Origin: Crocodylus rhombifer
Taxonomy: Eukaryota; Chordata; Crocodylia; Crocodylidae
NCBI GenBank assembly: GCA_038503035.1
Contig: JAVSML010024318.1
Span: 271,891 to 335,890 of the forward strand
Length of the DNA stretch: 64,000 nt
Reading direction: 5' to 3'
Of this stretch, positions 1 through 12,600 are shown one piece after another. A program made the position numbers and the translations under genes. Numbering within the stretch: position 1 is the first letter of the stretch; each line of letters starts with the position of its first letter. Under the pieces are notes generated by a model. The model did no database searches and was not told the origin of the DNA. It worked only from the letters and a program-made list of their open reading frames with translations.

Positions 1-667
1 TGGGGAGGGGCAGATTGAGCAAAAAGTTATTTGGGGGCGCACCTCCCTGGCAGTTAAGTCCCACCCGACCAGGGTCCCATTCAACTTACCCCTGCTCCTG
101 CCTCTGCAGCACTGCCCCTCACTGTGCAGGCCTCAGTCTATCCCCCTCCCCTTCCCTCTCTCATGAACCGACCTGCTGGGCCAGGCACTCAGTCCCCCAC
201 CCCAGCCTTGGATAGACTCCAAGAGGCTCTGAGATCTACTGGAGGATCAAGATCCACTGGCTGGTGATTGCTGCCTTAGGCCATAGAGCTTTAGGTCTGA
301 ATCCTGCCCCCCCTCGTACATTGCACCACTCTTGGATAAGGGGGTGGATGTCTGTGTATCAGTGCCTATGGTCACTGGCATTATAACATGTGTGAGGAAG
401 GATGAGATGTTAGAGGCATAAAAGTGCTTCAACATTTATTTCTATATATAAAAAGTGTAGGGTAGATCTAAAAGCCACAATGTTTAACAATTACTTCATT
501 AGAAGTAAATAGTAACTCTGCCTCCTGGTTAGACTAACTAGGATAGGAGTCTTTTATTCAGGATGTTATGTTAACGGACACAAAGTTTTTGGGGGGTGGG
601 GTTCATTTGTTTTTATATTGTCACAAGGTACAGAACAAAAATTGGAGAGGAGATGCACATGAGGGGA
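1..667. other. 3' flank and 3' UTR of the SPIRE-like gene
   Basis: The minus-strand 3' UTR runs left from the stop codon at 670-668. Two AATAAA signals on the minus strand lie at 558-553 and 440-435, giving 3' UTRs of roughly 0.13 or 0.25 kb. Left of about 400 I see no gene or repeat I can name; the first 240 bases are pyrimidine-rich. Confidence 0.5.
435..440 (-). promoter_or_regulatory. Candidate poly(A) signal AATAAA of the SPIRE-like gene
   Basis: Canonical hexamer on the minus strand, 228 bases past the stop codon. A second one at 558-553 is closer. Which is used cannot be told from sequence. Confidence 0.45.
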
Positions 668-3600
668 TCATTCCAGTGCAGCCCATGACCAGGATCTTTT
701 CCTGGGAGGGGTACGCTGCTGCTGACAGGAAGTGACATGCAACAGATACCACTCACATTTTGTACAGATGTCCATAGAAGGCCAGTCCACCATGGTGGTC
801 TTGCGACTGGCAAGAGGCTGTGCTGTGCACCAAGGTTCAAACACAAGTGGTACTCTGAAAGTTACCAAAAACAGGGCCAGATGTCAGGTAAGAGGAACAT
901 TGTTCTGCCAACCCCTCTCTCATGTGGTCCAGCACAACTTTGTGCTTTTATTTAGAGCACAGCTCTGAAGGGTGCCATCTGTTGGCTCTAGTCTAACCCC
1001 ACTTAGAATCATTCTTGGGAAGAACTAATAAGGATCAGCACATCTCCATTAAACTGAGGGTTGTTCCATGGTGATGGGTTTTTCCCCCACACACAATTAC
1101 TACACTTTCCCAAGCCTGGCAATGAAAGCAGAGATCTGGTGAGAACTTTAGCTGGTTCAAAATGCAGCTGCCCAGCTGTTAGGCCAGTGGGGGCCTACTC
1201 TTTTTGGCAGGTTTTCCCACAAATGAGCACCACACTTTCCCTCTGTGCCTCTCTGATACTCTCCCCCTGCCCAGGTTGCTGCTGTGCTGCCTGTCACTTC
1301 CCCAGTCTGCTGCATGCAAGACAGATCCTTCTTATACCACAAGTAGCTTGACCCCTTCACCCCCATGTTATGCAATGACGACTGCTAATAACATCCCAGT
1401 AGCCTGGAATTTCCACTCTTCAGTTAGGATCAGGGTCCACATCTTGAGTCTGGAGGCTGCAATGGACAGGTTGGGTCAACCCCAAAGAGAACTTTTCAAG
1501 TCTAGGATGGAAGGATTGCTGTGACAACTGCTTGTCATAATGGGGGGATACATCCTGTGAACTTGCAGAAAAAGACACAAGAAATCTGTCTTCTTCCCAA
1601 AAGGGCCAAGAATGATCTTGTCACATTATAAACAAAAGACACAAAAAAAACTTGCCATTTTGGGATAGCTTTCCAGTAGAATGGGAGCAGGGACCAAGTA
1701 AATACCTTTATGTGTTCCATGATCCATTCAGATGCTGTAGTCCAAGGGTGGTCAACCCAAGGCATATTTGCCACAAGTGGCACAGGCAACCTGTGTGACA
1801 CATGGCAACCTGGGGAGGGAGCAGCAGTATACCAACAACACGGGAGAATTGGGACAGTACCACCCAGAACTTCATCATTAACTTACCTGAGGCAGGGCAA
1901 GAGGATTGGAGTGGCACTTGGAGTGTGCAGGGATTATCTGGTAGCACACCTGCCAAAAATGTTGGCCCTAACTGCTGTAATCTATCACCAGGATGCTACT
2001 AGTTCAGTCACAGGGAGTCTTCCCCTGGGCGCACAGAGTTGCTGACTACAAACTACATGAAATATCCTGAATATCAACACAGTTAGGGCTCACCTTGGGG
2101 AAATGCTGCCACCTTCAATTAACTTGTCACAGTGACTCTTTCCAGCACAGCATTTCACCTGAAAGATGCATGATATCCATTCTACTCACCTCTTGAGAGT
2201 CTGAAATCTCATGGCATTCTTTTAAAAGAGAATGACAGATAGCTCAGACTAGTGGCCAGGCCAATCAGCCGTTGAGCATAAAATGATATCGACAGAAGTG
2301 GTATGGATTCTAATGTCTGTTATAATTGTTTTGCCTGCACAATTCCTACTTCAATGAAGCAATTGCCTGCTCTCAACAGTGGCTTTTAGTTACCCAGGTG
2401 AAAAGACCAGAATGAGTTTTCACAGCTTACCCAGGACAGCTCCAACGTTCTGCTTCATGCAACATCTGGGAGGTTGTCTCTTCTTGTGCAGCTGGGTCCT
2501 CATGTTTGAGGACTCTTAGTGGCTTTAGGAAGCTGAGTGGGAGATGTACACACTGTCTGAAGGGCATGGACATCTGAAGCAAAACATCATGAAAGTTAAT
2601 CCATCAAGAGCAGGGGCGGGCAATTATTTCAGCTGGAGGGCTGCTTAAGGAATTTTGGCAAACTGTCAAGGATTGCAAGGGTGGCCCCGCCCCTTGACAG
2701 GTGCCCCACCCCCTGGTTGCCATCTTGGGACCAAAAGTCTTGCCTCCTAACCCCTAACCTTTGGCCCCAGAAGTACTCCTTTTGGGAAGGGGGTTTGCCA
2801 TCTTGGAACCAGAAAAAACCCCAAACAAATTATACACTTAAAAACCCCCAAACATCCACAGTAATATTTTATTATGTTTCCCCCCCAATTTGTGTGCATT
2901 TGCACTGTGTATATAGAAGTGATTCCATAATAGCTCAAAATTAAGTCTTACTCCTGTATATTGGGGGGGAGGGGGTGCGTGTAGCAGTGCATGGGGCTCC
3001 CCCAGAGATGCACAGGTATGTATAGGCGTGTGGGGAAGAGTGTGGTTGTGGGTATGATGAGGTGTGTATGTGAGCCCTTGTGCATGACCCTGAGCCGGTC
3101 AGCGCCCATCTCTGCGCCACAACAGCCCAGAGCCTGTGTGCCCTGCAGTGCCTCCTCAACACCACCAACAGCACACAGCCCCAGCACTGCCTTGTGCCTG
3201 CTCTGCACTGCCTCGCTGTGGCACGTCCTGCTGCCCCTGGGCACACAGCAATGCTGGGGCAGCTCCATGGCTGGATTGTCTTTCTAGGCAGCTCAGTGGC
3301 AGTGGTTCCTTCCAGCTGCTGCTGGCCCCAGCCCCAGTGACAGCAGGGACTAGCGTGCGCAGCCCCGACCCAGCATGCTCCGCACCTGCTCCAGACTTGC
3401 CCATCTAGGCTCAGCAGCAGCAGTGGCAGCCAGGCAGAAACTGCTGTTCAGCACAGGGGAGAAGCAGCTCCTCCACCTTGCCACTTCTAAGCAGTGCTCA
3501 CTGCATCCACCTGGCACTCACGCCATGCCAAGCTGTCTTGTGTCTCCATTCCCACCATCTCTGCTTAGTGAGTAGTTCAGTGCAGTGCAGCCTCAGGGCA

Positions 3601-6600
3601 GCAGTGATGGAAGTTCAGGGTAGCCCAACATGGTGTGGACTCCAGGTGGCTGCACCAAGAACTGCCTGGCAGTGGCAAGGGGAAGGGGCCACTTTTCCCC
3701 CCAGGCTTAGCAACAGTTTCTGTCTGGCCACCCTTGCTGCTGCTGCTCAGCCGGGACGGGCAAGTCTGGAGCAGTCACAGGGCATGCTGGATTGCAGCTG
3801 TATGAGCTGGTCCTGCAGGGCTGGGGCCAGCAGTGGCAGCAGCTAGATGAAGCCACTGCCACCCACGAAAGGCAGTTCAGCTGCAGAGCCGTCTCAGCCC
3901 CACTGTGTGCCCAGAGGATGGCAGGAAGGTCCATGGTGGGACCAAGGGACCCACAGTGGACTGGACAAAGCCCCTCTGTAGGCCAGAGCCCACAGGCCAT
4001 ATTTTGCCCATCCCTGATCAAGAGAATGTCTCTTTCACATTTTTTAAAGAAAGCTAGTATGTTTTTATGGGAGTTTACTTAATGTAGGGCTGGTTTGTTA
4101 CTACATCATTAAAAGGTGGACCATTTTTCAAGGGTTGGGAGGTTCATTGCAATAAATACTCCACCCAGTGACTACCCAGCACTTTACAAAAGGAGATGAT
4201 GATACCCCACCCACCACTGTAATGAAAAAAAGAATCCTGAAGCAATTTGGTCAAATACACAGCAAATTAGTGGCTACCCGTAGGTCCTTTATCTACTGGA
4301 CCATGAGGTCTCATGCTGTTTGGTCTATAGACAGATTTTATTATTGCTCTGAAATTTTGTGGGGGAAAAAAAAAAAGCTCATTCCATTTGCTTAGAGGCA
4401 GGGTGGAAAACAGTTTAAAGACTAATGTAAAAACAAACAGTCACAGCATGAGAAAGAAAATGTTTAGTAGTGGATGCGTCACAGGGGAGTCGAACAATAA
4501 GAGATGTACCTTGATGCAGCAGTCACAGCAGATAACACTAAGAAAAAACCAAAACATACACATAATGTTATTATCCAAATGAAGTTCAGGAGATTTATGT
4601 TACATGCAAAGACAGGAATGTTGTTTTTCTCCCCCTCTCCCCACCCCCAGAAAAGCTCAGAATAAAAACTCAGAAACATCATTTGTTATTAAAAAAAACG
4701 AACAAAAAACAAACCCCCAAGAAAACAAATCTGAGATGAGCAATTTTTAGAACTTTCCTGTTCATTTACTGTTAGCAATCAGAGAGAGGTAGTTAGCTTT
4801 CTGTTTACAAACAAACATACATCTTTATACTGGGTGCATGCAAAACTTCAGTCTATAGACACGCTCACTGTTTGCCACAAATATACAATATTCCTAATCC
4901 AGTATTTCTATCTTGTGACTAGCCAAACAAGTCAACAAGTGTTGACGTCTGCAGATAACACGTTTAAATGGGGTGCATCTGCCTGAAACAAAATGCATCT
5001 TAAATGACCAAGACAAACCTTATACACTTTGCAGGTCACAAGCTTGTATTCATGATTCATCAGGCTGCAGATCCTAAACATATGAAGCAAGATCAAGTGA
5101 TGTTCTGTGCTGAGACCTTGAGGGCAAGGATTTGTTGTTATATCTTACAGAGGACCAACTGTGTAGTTGGGAGACCTGTTGGACATGCCATCAAGTATCA
5201 AGCACCATTCGATAGGTCAGTTAATAATATTGTTCTAACTGGTACTGTCCCGATTCTCCTGCATGTTGTTAACATGCCATCTGTAGGGTGGCTCTTGTGT
5301 TGACAATTGGTTACACTTTCTCCTTCTGTTGGATTGCACCATCAGGGTTTTTTGGTAGAAGGTGTGAGACTGTTGTGACGGGAAGATGGGCACTTCAATT
5401 ATGAAAGCCTGTTCAACTGCCCTTCCCAACTATATTGTTAGTTCAATAAAAGATAAAATTGCACACAAAAAAATCCTCGTCTTCCATACCCTTACTGGAC
5501 TATATCACAGCTGCAATGCTCCAACTCTACTTTAGAATTTGAGGAAGTTCAAATCCAGCCTTTGTGGCCAAGGCTGGTCTCCAGACTAGAGATGCTTATT
5601 GCTACGAGGGAACAAGTATGCTACTTGTATGGTATATGTTTGGTTATTGCTCATGAATTTTAGAAGTCAAGAAGTTTAGAAAGTATTTAAAAGATGAATT
5701 TTTCCTTCACCCATAGCCATAACAGTTGTAATAGTGCTTCACTATGTTTGCAAACTTAAAAGGGCTAAACAGCCTGTTCTTATCAGATTGCTGGAATTGT
5801 TTGAAAGCTAAATTATTCAGCAAAGTCTCTTGACCCCTCCCCTTCACCCCAAACCCTTTCATACACAGCTTACCTGCTACAGAGATGACAGCTGTAAGGC
5901 CATTTAAAGAACATCTGCTTATGGCAACTGAAACAGACCTAGACAGAAGAATTACCCATGAATGCCAATGGAAAGATACTTTGGCAAGCTATGTATGTTG
6001 ACAGTACAAAGCATTTTCCACGTAAGCCAATCCTTTGACAGCTTTAGATCTACACAGAGAAACAGAGTTCAGATGAAGGATAGCAGAGGTACAGGAGTTG
6101 AAATATATTATTAGGCAAGAAGTTTTTTCTATAAGATTTAAAACTTGAAGTGTTTATGATGCAGAGACCTGGGGAGGCTGATCCAGGCAGGAAGAGCTGT
6201 AATGAAGGCTCTTGACTGAACAAAGCTCCCTTGTGCAAAAGAATAGAAGGTAGCCAGTGAGAAGGGCAGGGCAGGGCAGGGCTAGCAGGAGAATGGGGAC
6301 AATCTTTGAAGCATGGACTAGAACAATTCCAAGCCAATTAAGATCAGTCAGGGCAAACTTAAATGTGATCCTGAAGGGAATTATGAGCCCTACAGAAGAT
6401 ACCGAGTCTCTTGAATTCACCGAAAGGACAGCACGAATGCACAGCTCAACAAGAACCCACAGCTAATGGTGAAATGATATTACACAACAGGCCTGAATCC
6501 TAGGGGACCAGAGCAGTATTTCTCAACTTGTGGGTCACAGGAATATATGAAAGGGTCATAAACAAACTTTAAAAATGAATTCTCCTTTAAAAGGAGAAAA

Positions 6601-9600
6601 AAAAAACAAACCATGAGAAACCATGGGTTTTCCCTTGCAGGCTGACAGAGTTCCAGCTTGCAAGGGGCCGCTTGCCTCCCTCCTCCACACCCCAAACACT
6701 GTATCAGGAATGAGGGGCACTGGGCCGCGGCTGGCCATCACTGTTTACAAATAGGTTCTGAAACAAAAAAAAGGTTGAGAACCACTAGACTAGAGCATTG
6801 GGAAAACAAAAGCTGCAATAGTCAAGAAGAAAAAAAAAAATGGTAATAGTCAACAACTTCAGAAAAGATAGAAGGAAGGTAGGAGTGCACACAAACAGTG
6901 GAGATGGACAAGTGTGATACGAAAGAGGATTCAAGGTCACGGATACTACGATTAGATTGTGGAAGAAAACTGTCACAGGAGGCTCCCCCACCCCAACCCA
7001 AAAGCATCATGCTGGTCATAAGGACATGGTTACCAAGCGAGGACCTTTCAAAAAGGACAGTATGCTGAAGGAGAGTGCTACATACCTTGGCTCTTGAAGA
7101 CATACTGCAGCCGTATCTGTGGAAAGCAATCTCCATTTCAGATGCCATCATGGCATATCGGGTTCCAATCAGATCAGTAATAGTTGGCAATGGCCACTTT
7201 GTAGAATTATCTCTCTCCTAGGCAAACAACTAAGAATGAACACATCAGCAAAAATGCCAGGAGGCTATCATCAAGTTACTTTAAAACAGAACTGAACTTT
7301 ACACTAAAGTGATGGAGACAAACCTGGAACGCTAATTGCCACAACCATTTAATGCATCTCTCCTCAAATTCAGTTCTGCCAGGCTTCTCTGCAAAAGATG
7401 AACCATGTTCCAAATTGCCTTGCAAGAACCAGCCTTGACAGCTTCATGCAATACCAACAACTCTATTCCCTGCCCCCCACCCTCCCCATTCCTATGCAAA
7501 TACGAGCCTTTGGTTTGTCACAACCAGAGGCCTCTGGGCATTTGAAGATGACACTTTAAAGTGGCTTTAAAGTGGGTTAAATGCCTTTTGTGCTGCTTTA
7601 ATGACATTGTTGTTTGCACATTCGGTGGCGGCATAGTGCGCCTTAAATGACGTTGGGATGCAGCAAATGACTTGGGGCAATGCAAAATAAACCATATCTG
7701 AGGAGTTTTAGTTTCCTACACTATGGCTGTAGAGGGAAGCACTGGACCCTATGCAGCTCAGGGGCTGTGCAGGCAGACTGGCAGCAGCTTGGGAAGACAG
7801 ATTTCATAGAAGGGTCAGGGGAAAAACAAACAAACAAACAAAAAAACAGCGAGCCTGATCTTTTGTTTTTTTTCCTCCCCCTGGAGCCTGCCTGAGCTGC
7901 ACTGGGCCCCAGTGTTTTCCACTGCAGTTGCAGTGCCCCCCAGGACTGCCTGAGCTGGGTGGCTGTGGGCAGGTGCTGCGGAGGGAAGTACTGCAGGCCT
8001 GGCTCCTAAGCTACTGTGTTACCAATTACCAAAAATCAAATCATGATTCACTCTGGGACCAGCTCAATACACAGTAGCTAGCTAATGTAACAAGTTAAGG
8101 AGCAAAGATTAACACCTACAAAACCACAAACTAAGCAGAGGAAAGAATCAATGCAGACAGTCAACTGCCCCAAGACAGAGACAGTCAGTTGCACAAGCAT
8201 CCATGTCACAAGTTTTGCCCGTCAGCAGCTAGGGGTGCAGGGATCCAGAACTCCCCTGCACTTATCTCCTTAACAGTTGGCAGGCTTTGTGGCCTCAGCA
8301 GGTGCTAGCAGGCCTGCAGTTTTTACCTTGCTGTGCCTTAACACACACAGGCTCATCTATGTCACAAGTTTTGCTTGTTAGCAGCCAGAGGTGCAGGGCC
8401 CCTGAAGCCAGACTCCCCCTGCACTTATCTCCTTGAAACTTGGCAGACTTTGTGGCCTCAGTAGGGGTGACCACTCCTGCAGTTTTTACCCTGCTGTGGT
8501 GTAACACATACAAGTGACATGAGTTCTGCTTTCAAGAATTTGGAGTGCAGCTTCCCAAATCCCTGCACCTATCTTCTTGAATCTTGGCAGGCTCCATGCT
8601 CTCCACAGAAGCTACCATTCCTGCAAGTTTCATCCAAATCAGATTAAAAAAAACCCAACGAAGTTATAGATATTTCATTAATTCCTCATTATACCCTATG
8701 GCTGGATCTCTGAAGCTTTGGCCAAACTGAAGCAGGAAACCAATTCGCAGCTCTGAATCGGATCGTTGGCATGTGAAGCCAAATCAAATAGCTGCCTATT
8801 CACACAGGCCTAGTAAGTATAAAAGGTCTGAATTACATTTTGGGGAGCACCATTTCCCCTCCCCTGTTCTACTTCATAAGTCACTTTGTGTCATAAATCA
8901 AGCTGTAAGCCTCAGCACAACCGATAACCCATGTTATTCCTAGCTTGTGGTAGCAAAGACTGAAACTGGTGCTGCAGGCCCATGTCAAGGACTTACATGC
9001 TCCTTGCTTTGCAGGGCATTCCCTATAGACATTGATTTCCCTCGGCAGGAAGGTTGCTGATGGTTTAGACTCAGAAAGCTATGTGTGTTGAGGTCTCTTG
9101 GTGCTGAAATTCTTGTGGCAGTAAACTTGCAATCTGCAGAGAAACCTGGATATAAGAAAAGGATTTTAAGTAAATGCAGACAGGATCTGGCACTTCTCAG
9201 TATTCTCTAGAGGAGGCTAATGTTCAAAAACTGCAAGTTGATTTCTGAAGGCATGATTTCTAAAGAACCTTTGCTCCATTTGCCCCCTGCCAACACCAGT
9301 CACAACATTTCCCACCCCCCAATATATTGAAAATACTGTAATTAGACTCGTATGCAAGCAGCAGTGATGTTCTGCTTATAAGCAAGATCCTGCTTTAAAT
9401 CAACTGATGCATTTCTTTCTTTTCACTCAAACGTTCTAAAGTGTCCCTTGTGTTCTGAAACTGGAAACCTAGGAAGATTTTTAGTACTGGAATTTCAATT
9501 TGTGTAAGAGCTGTACAGCCAATGCAATGGTTTGGGGTGGGGGGGGAACAAATGGCTTTCAAAGGACACTCTCCAACTCTGTGTGTAGGGAGAAGCTCGT

Positions 9601-12600
9601 CATGTCAAGTGGCATTAGAAAACTAGCGGTCTCAAAAAAGTAGGGAAGCAAACAGGGTGGATTTGATTTAAAATCAAATCAATTTAAATCATGATTTAAA
9701 AAAAAAAAAATCACTGGTCAGGAAGCCTCAATTTAAATTATTGTTTTCTACAGAAAGTGCATTCTTGTTGGTTGATATAACCTTAATAGATATTATTCAC
9801 ATCTCAGAAATAGATGTAGATTTCATTTTTAAAAAGGTACACCTTATACATTTTGAAGTGATGATTTATTTTGATATTTTTTCAGATTAATTTTGCAGCT
9901 ACAGCAGAAAACTGAATTATGACACTTAAATTGTTTTATTTAAAACTAAAATAATAAGCTTATGTATTTTGGATATTTGTCTTAAAACAAACGTGTATAA
10001 TTATTTTAACAAAACAAGCACATGCATTTTGGAAGCTTTAACTTTTTTAATTATGTGAAATGTGTTAACAAAAATTAAATGGATTATTTCAGACAGATCA
10101 ACATGAGAAATTTAAAATACTGGGTTATGCAGCAAGCTCACACGTTACCTTCCTCTTCCTGTTTATTCATGAACTGGAGAAGACAGACAAGCTTTCCAGC
10201 TTTTTCAGTTCTTAAGCCATTTCTCAAATTTAGAATAAATTAGCCCAAAGGAAGAAAATCTTCTGTCTATACCTGCAGAAGCTACTGCTGTTAAAGGATG
10301 GATTACTACTTTGATAGTCTCTGATGGATTAAGGTGCTTAAGTGACTTTCATCAGTTCAGTTAAAACCTCATCAGCAAATATTTCTTGAATGGTTCACCC
10401 TTAGCCCTGAAATGTATTGCAGCTGGTATTATGGAGGGATGATTGCTGGATGCCCATGTCATAGCCAACTCCTCCTCTTCAACAGTTAAGGATTGACCCT
10501 GGTACTAAGTATTGAGACTAATGCCAAGGAAGTGAGCTCGAGATAGTGCTTGCTCCATTTTGGTTTTTTAGTGCCTGTAATTTAGTGCCTCACTCAGTTC
10601 CTTCCAAATTTCAACAGCATCAGCAATAAAACAGCCATTTCCCTAAGCTTTGTTCAAGGCTACAGAAATAGGCTTCAGGATAGTCAGCACATGTTCTACA
10701 TTTCTCAATGTTGAGAACGCTGGCTGACTATTCCATCTATTTAGTCATGGTTTTATTCTCAAATTGTCATCAGATTAGGCCAGTTCTCAATATAAAAATA
10801 ACTCAGAACAGTCCACTATTGAGTTCCATTGCATATCTTGTGGGACAGTTAGTTTGGTTCCCCCTGTTTTTTTCAGAGCAGGTGCTGCGAAGTGGTTGTT
10901 ACGGAAGTTATTTTGCAATTTCAGCAACATTAGCCTTTATTTTTGGAGCACTGAAGTCTTTGGCTAAGAGGTGCATCAAATAAGTGCTGTAGCCATATGT
11001 TATTAGCTTGGGGCTTTTTTCTAGATTTCTTCTCATCTTTGATACATTTGCAGCATTGTCTGTGACAAAGCTGCATACTAGAGATTTGAATCCCTCCCCA
11101 CAGTTTGTTATAGCTTTTACTGCTACTTCTTGCAAGTATTGTGCTGTGTGGATTTCCCGATATATCAATTGTTTCTGTAAAGTAGACAGTTCCTTCTTCT
11201 GTTGTCCACAATGATGCAGTAATACGTGCTTGTGTGACATTGCTCCACCCAACAAGACAGGTTAACAATTTTTTCCCTCTAGAATTTTTGCACACTGTTC
11301 AATTTCTCCTTCATACATTTTATCCAGCAATATCATCTCAAATAGTATATAATTGGAAGTTATAATCCCTATTCCATGATATCTTTGAGCTTTAACATAC
11401 CTTAAATCATCTTTAGGGGTTTTTTTAAAGCATCTTAAAAAAAAAAGTGATTCATTAAAAAGAAAAAAAAAATTGACTTTATTTTTTTAAATAGTTGATT
11501 TTTATCCACCCTGGAAACAGAGGATGGTCATGGGAAAGTAGATACTCACTGACCCCAGTACTCAGATCGCAGTGACAAAGGAGACACTGACCTCTGCTGT
11601 TGCAATTCTGTAAAAATGACCTTTCTGAGGTCACTCTCTGGGCATTTTCCAACGGCCAACCTCCTTCCTGCGGACAATAAATGAAATCTTTTTATGCCTA
11701 GTACAGAAATATGTCCCCAGGCATGCCTTACTTAGTTAAATTACCCTGGCATAATCCAGAGCTGAAGAGATTAGCATATGTACTAAGAACTGCTAAGGAA
11801 TGAGACAACTGGAGCTCTTATGAAGCAACTAAGAAAATGTCATTCCAGCACTAACAAGTCTAACAGTGTCTCCTATGATTTATTATATTCTTAGTGAACC
11901 AAAAAGAGCTCTACCAACTCTACACTGGAGTTCTGCAAACACTTATTAGTATTTCAAGCACAGATGCCTATAGAAAATTTTCCAGTTTGCAGGCCAAAGT
12001 ACATGTGCCAGAAGCAATTACACATTAAAGCTTTATTTTTGTTCCAGGTGGTTGCTGACTAAATACAGCTTGAATTTTACGTGTCAAATGTTTAAGCCAA
12101 TTGTGATCAATCCAATGAGTTTAGAAAAAGTGATTTTTCAACACATTTTAAATTAAGTGCTTGCTTAGATGCTCCGCAGGCAGAAGAAACTAACTTAATT
12201 GGTTTAGTTACTTAAAGAAAATCGTTCAGTCTGTTTTATTATAAACTCCATGAGATAGGAAATGCAAACGCTTCTAGAGTGGATAGTGACCAAGTGGCAT
12301 GTTGTATTATACAAGTAAAAGGAAGAGAACAGAAGAAAGATTCTCCAATTTTGGCCAAGGATGTCCCTACTCATGCAAAGAGAGTCTATGAGATCTCTGC
12401 TTAAAAAGCAGGAAGGACTACAGTTCAGCTACCCTATAAAAGGATGTCAAGCACGGTTTGGAATTCTGTAGCCAAGAGGACTCCAATGAACTAAATTCCT
12501 TCATCTGGGAAGGAAGAAAGGCCTCAAGATTCGAACCTGAAGTTTCAGGGTGCATGCACTTGTAGTGTGATGCCCGAATCACTTCACCCTCTCTAAATTG

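Noticed and set aside
1157..1375. Minus-strand open frame in the last SPIRE-like intron as an extra exon
   Set aside because: Exon 15 (phase 2) joins exon 16 at 854 with an exact phase match and SPIRE-like C-terminal similarity; no extra exon is needed.
3236..3917. Frames of 80-120 codons on both strands
   Set aside because: They belong to the internal palindrome of the 2611-4016 element.
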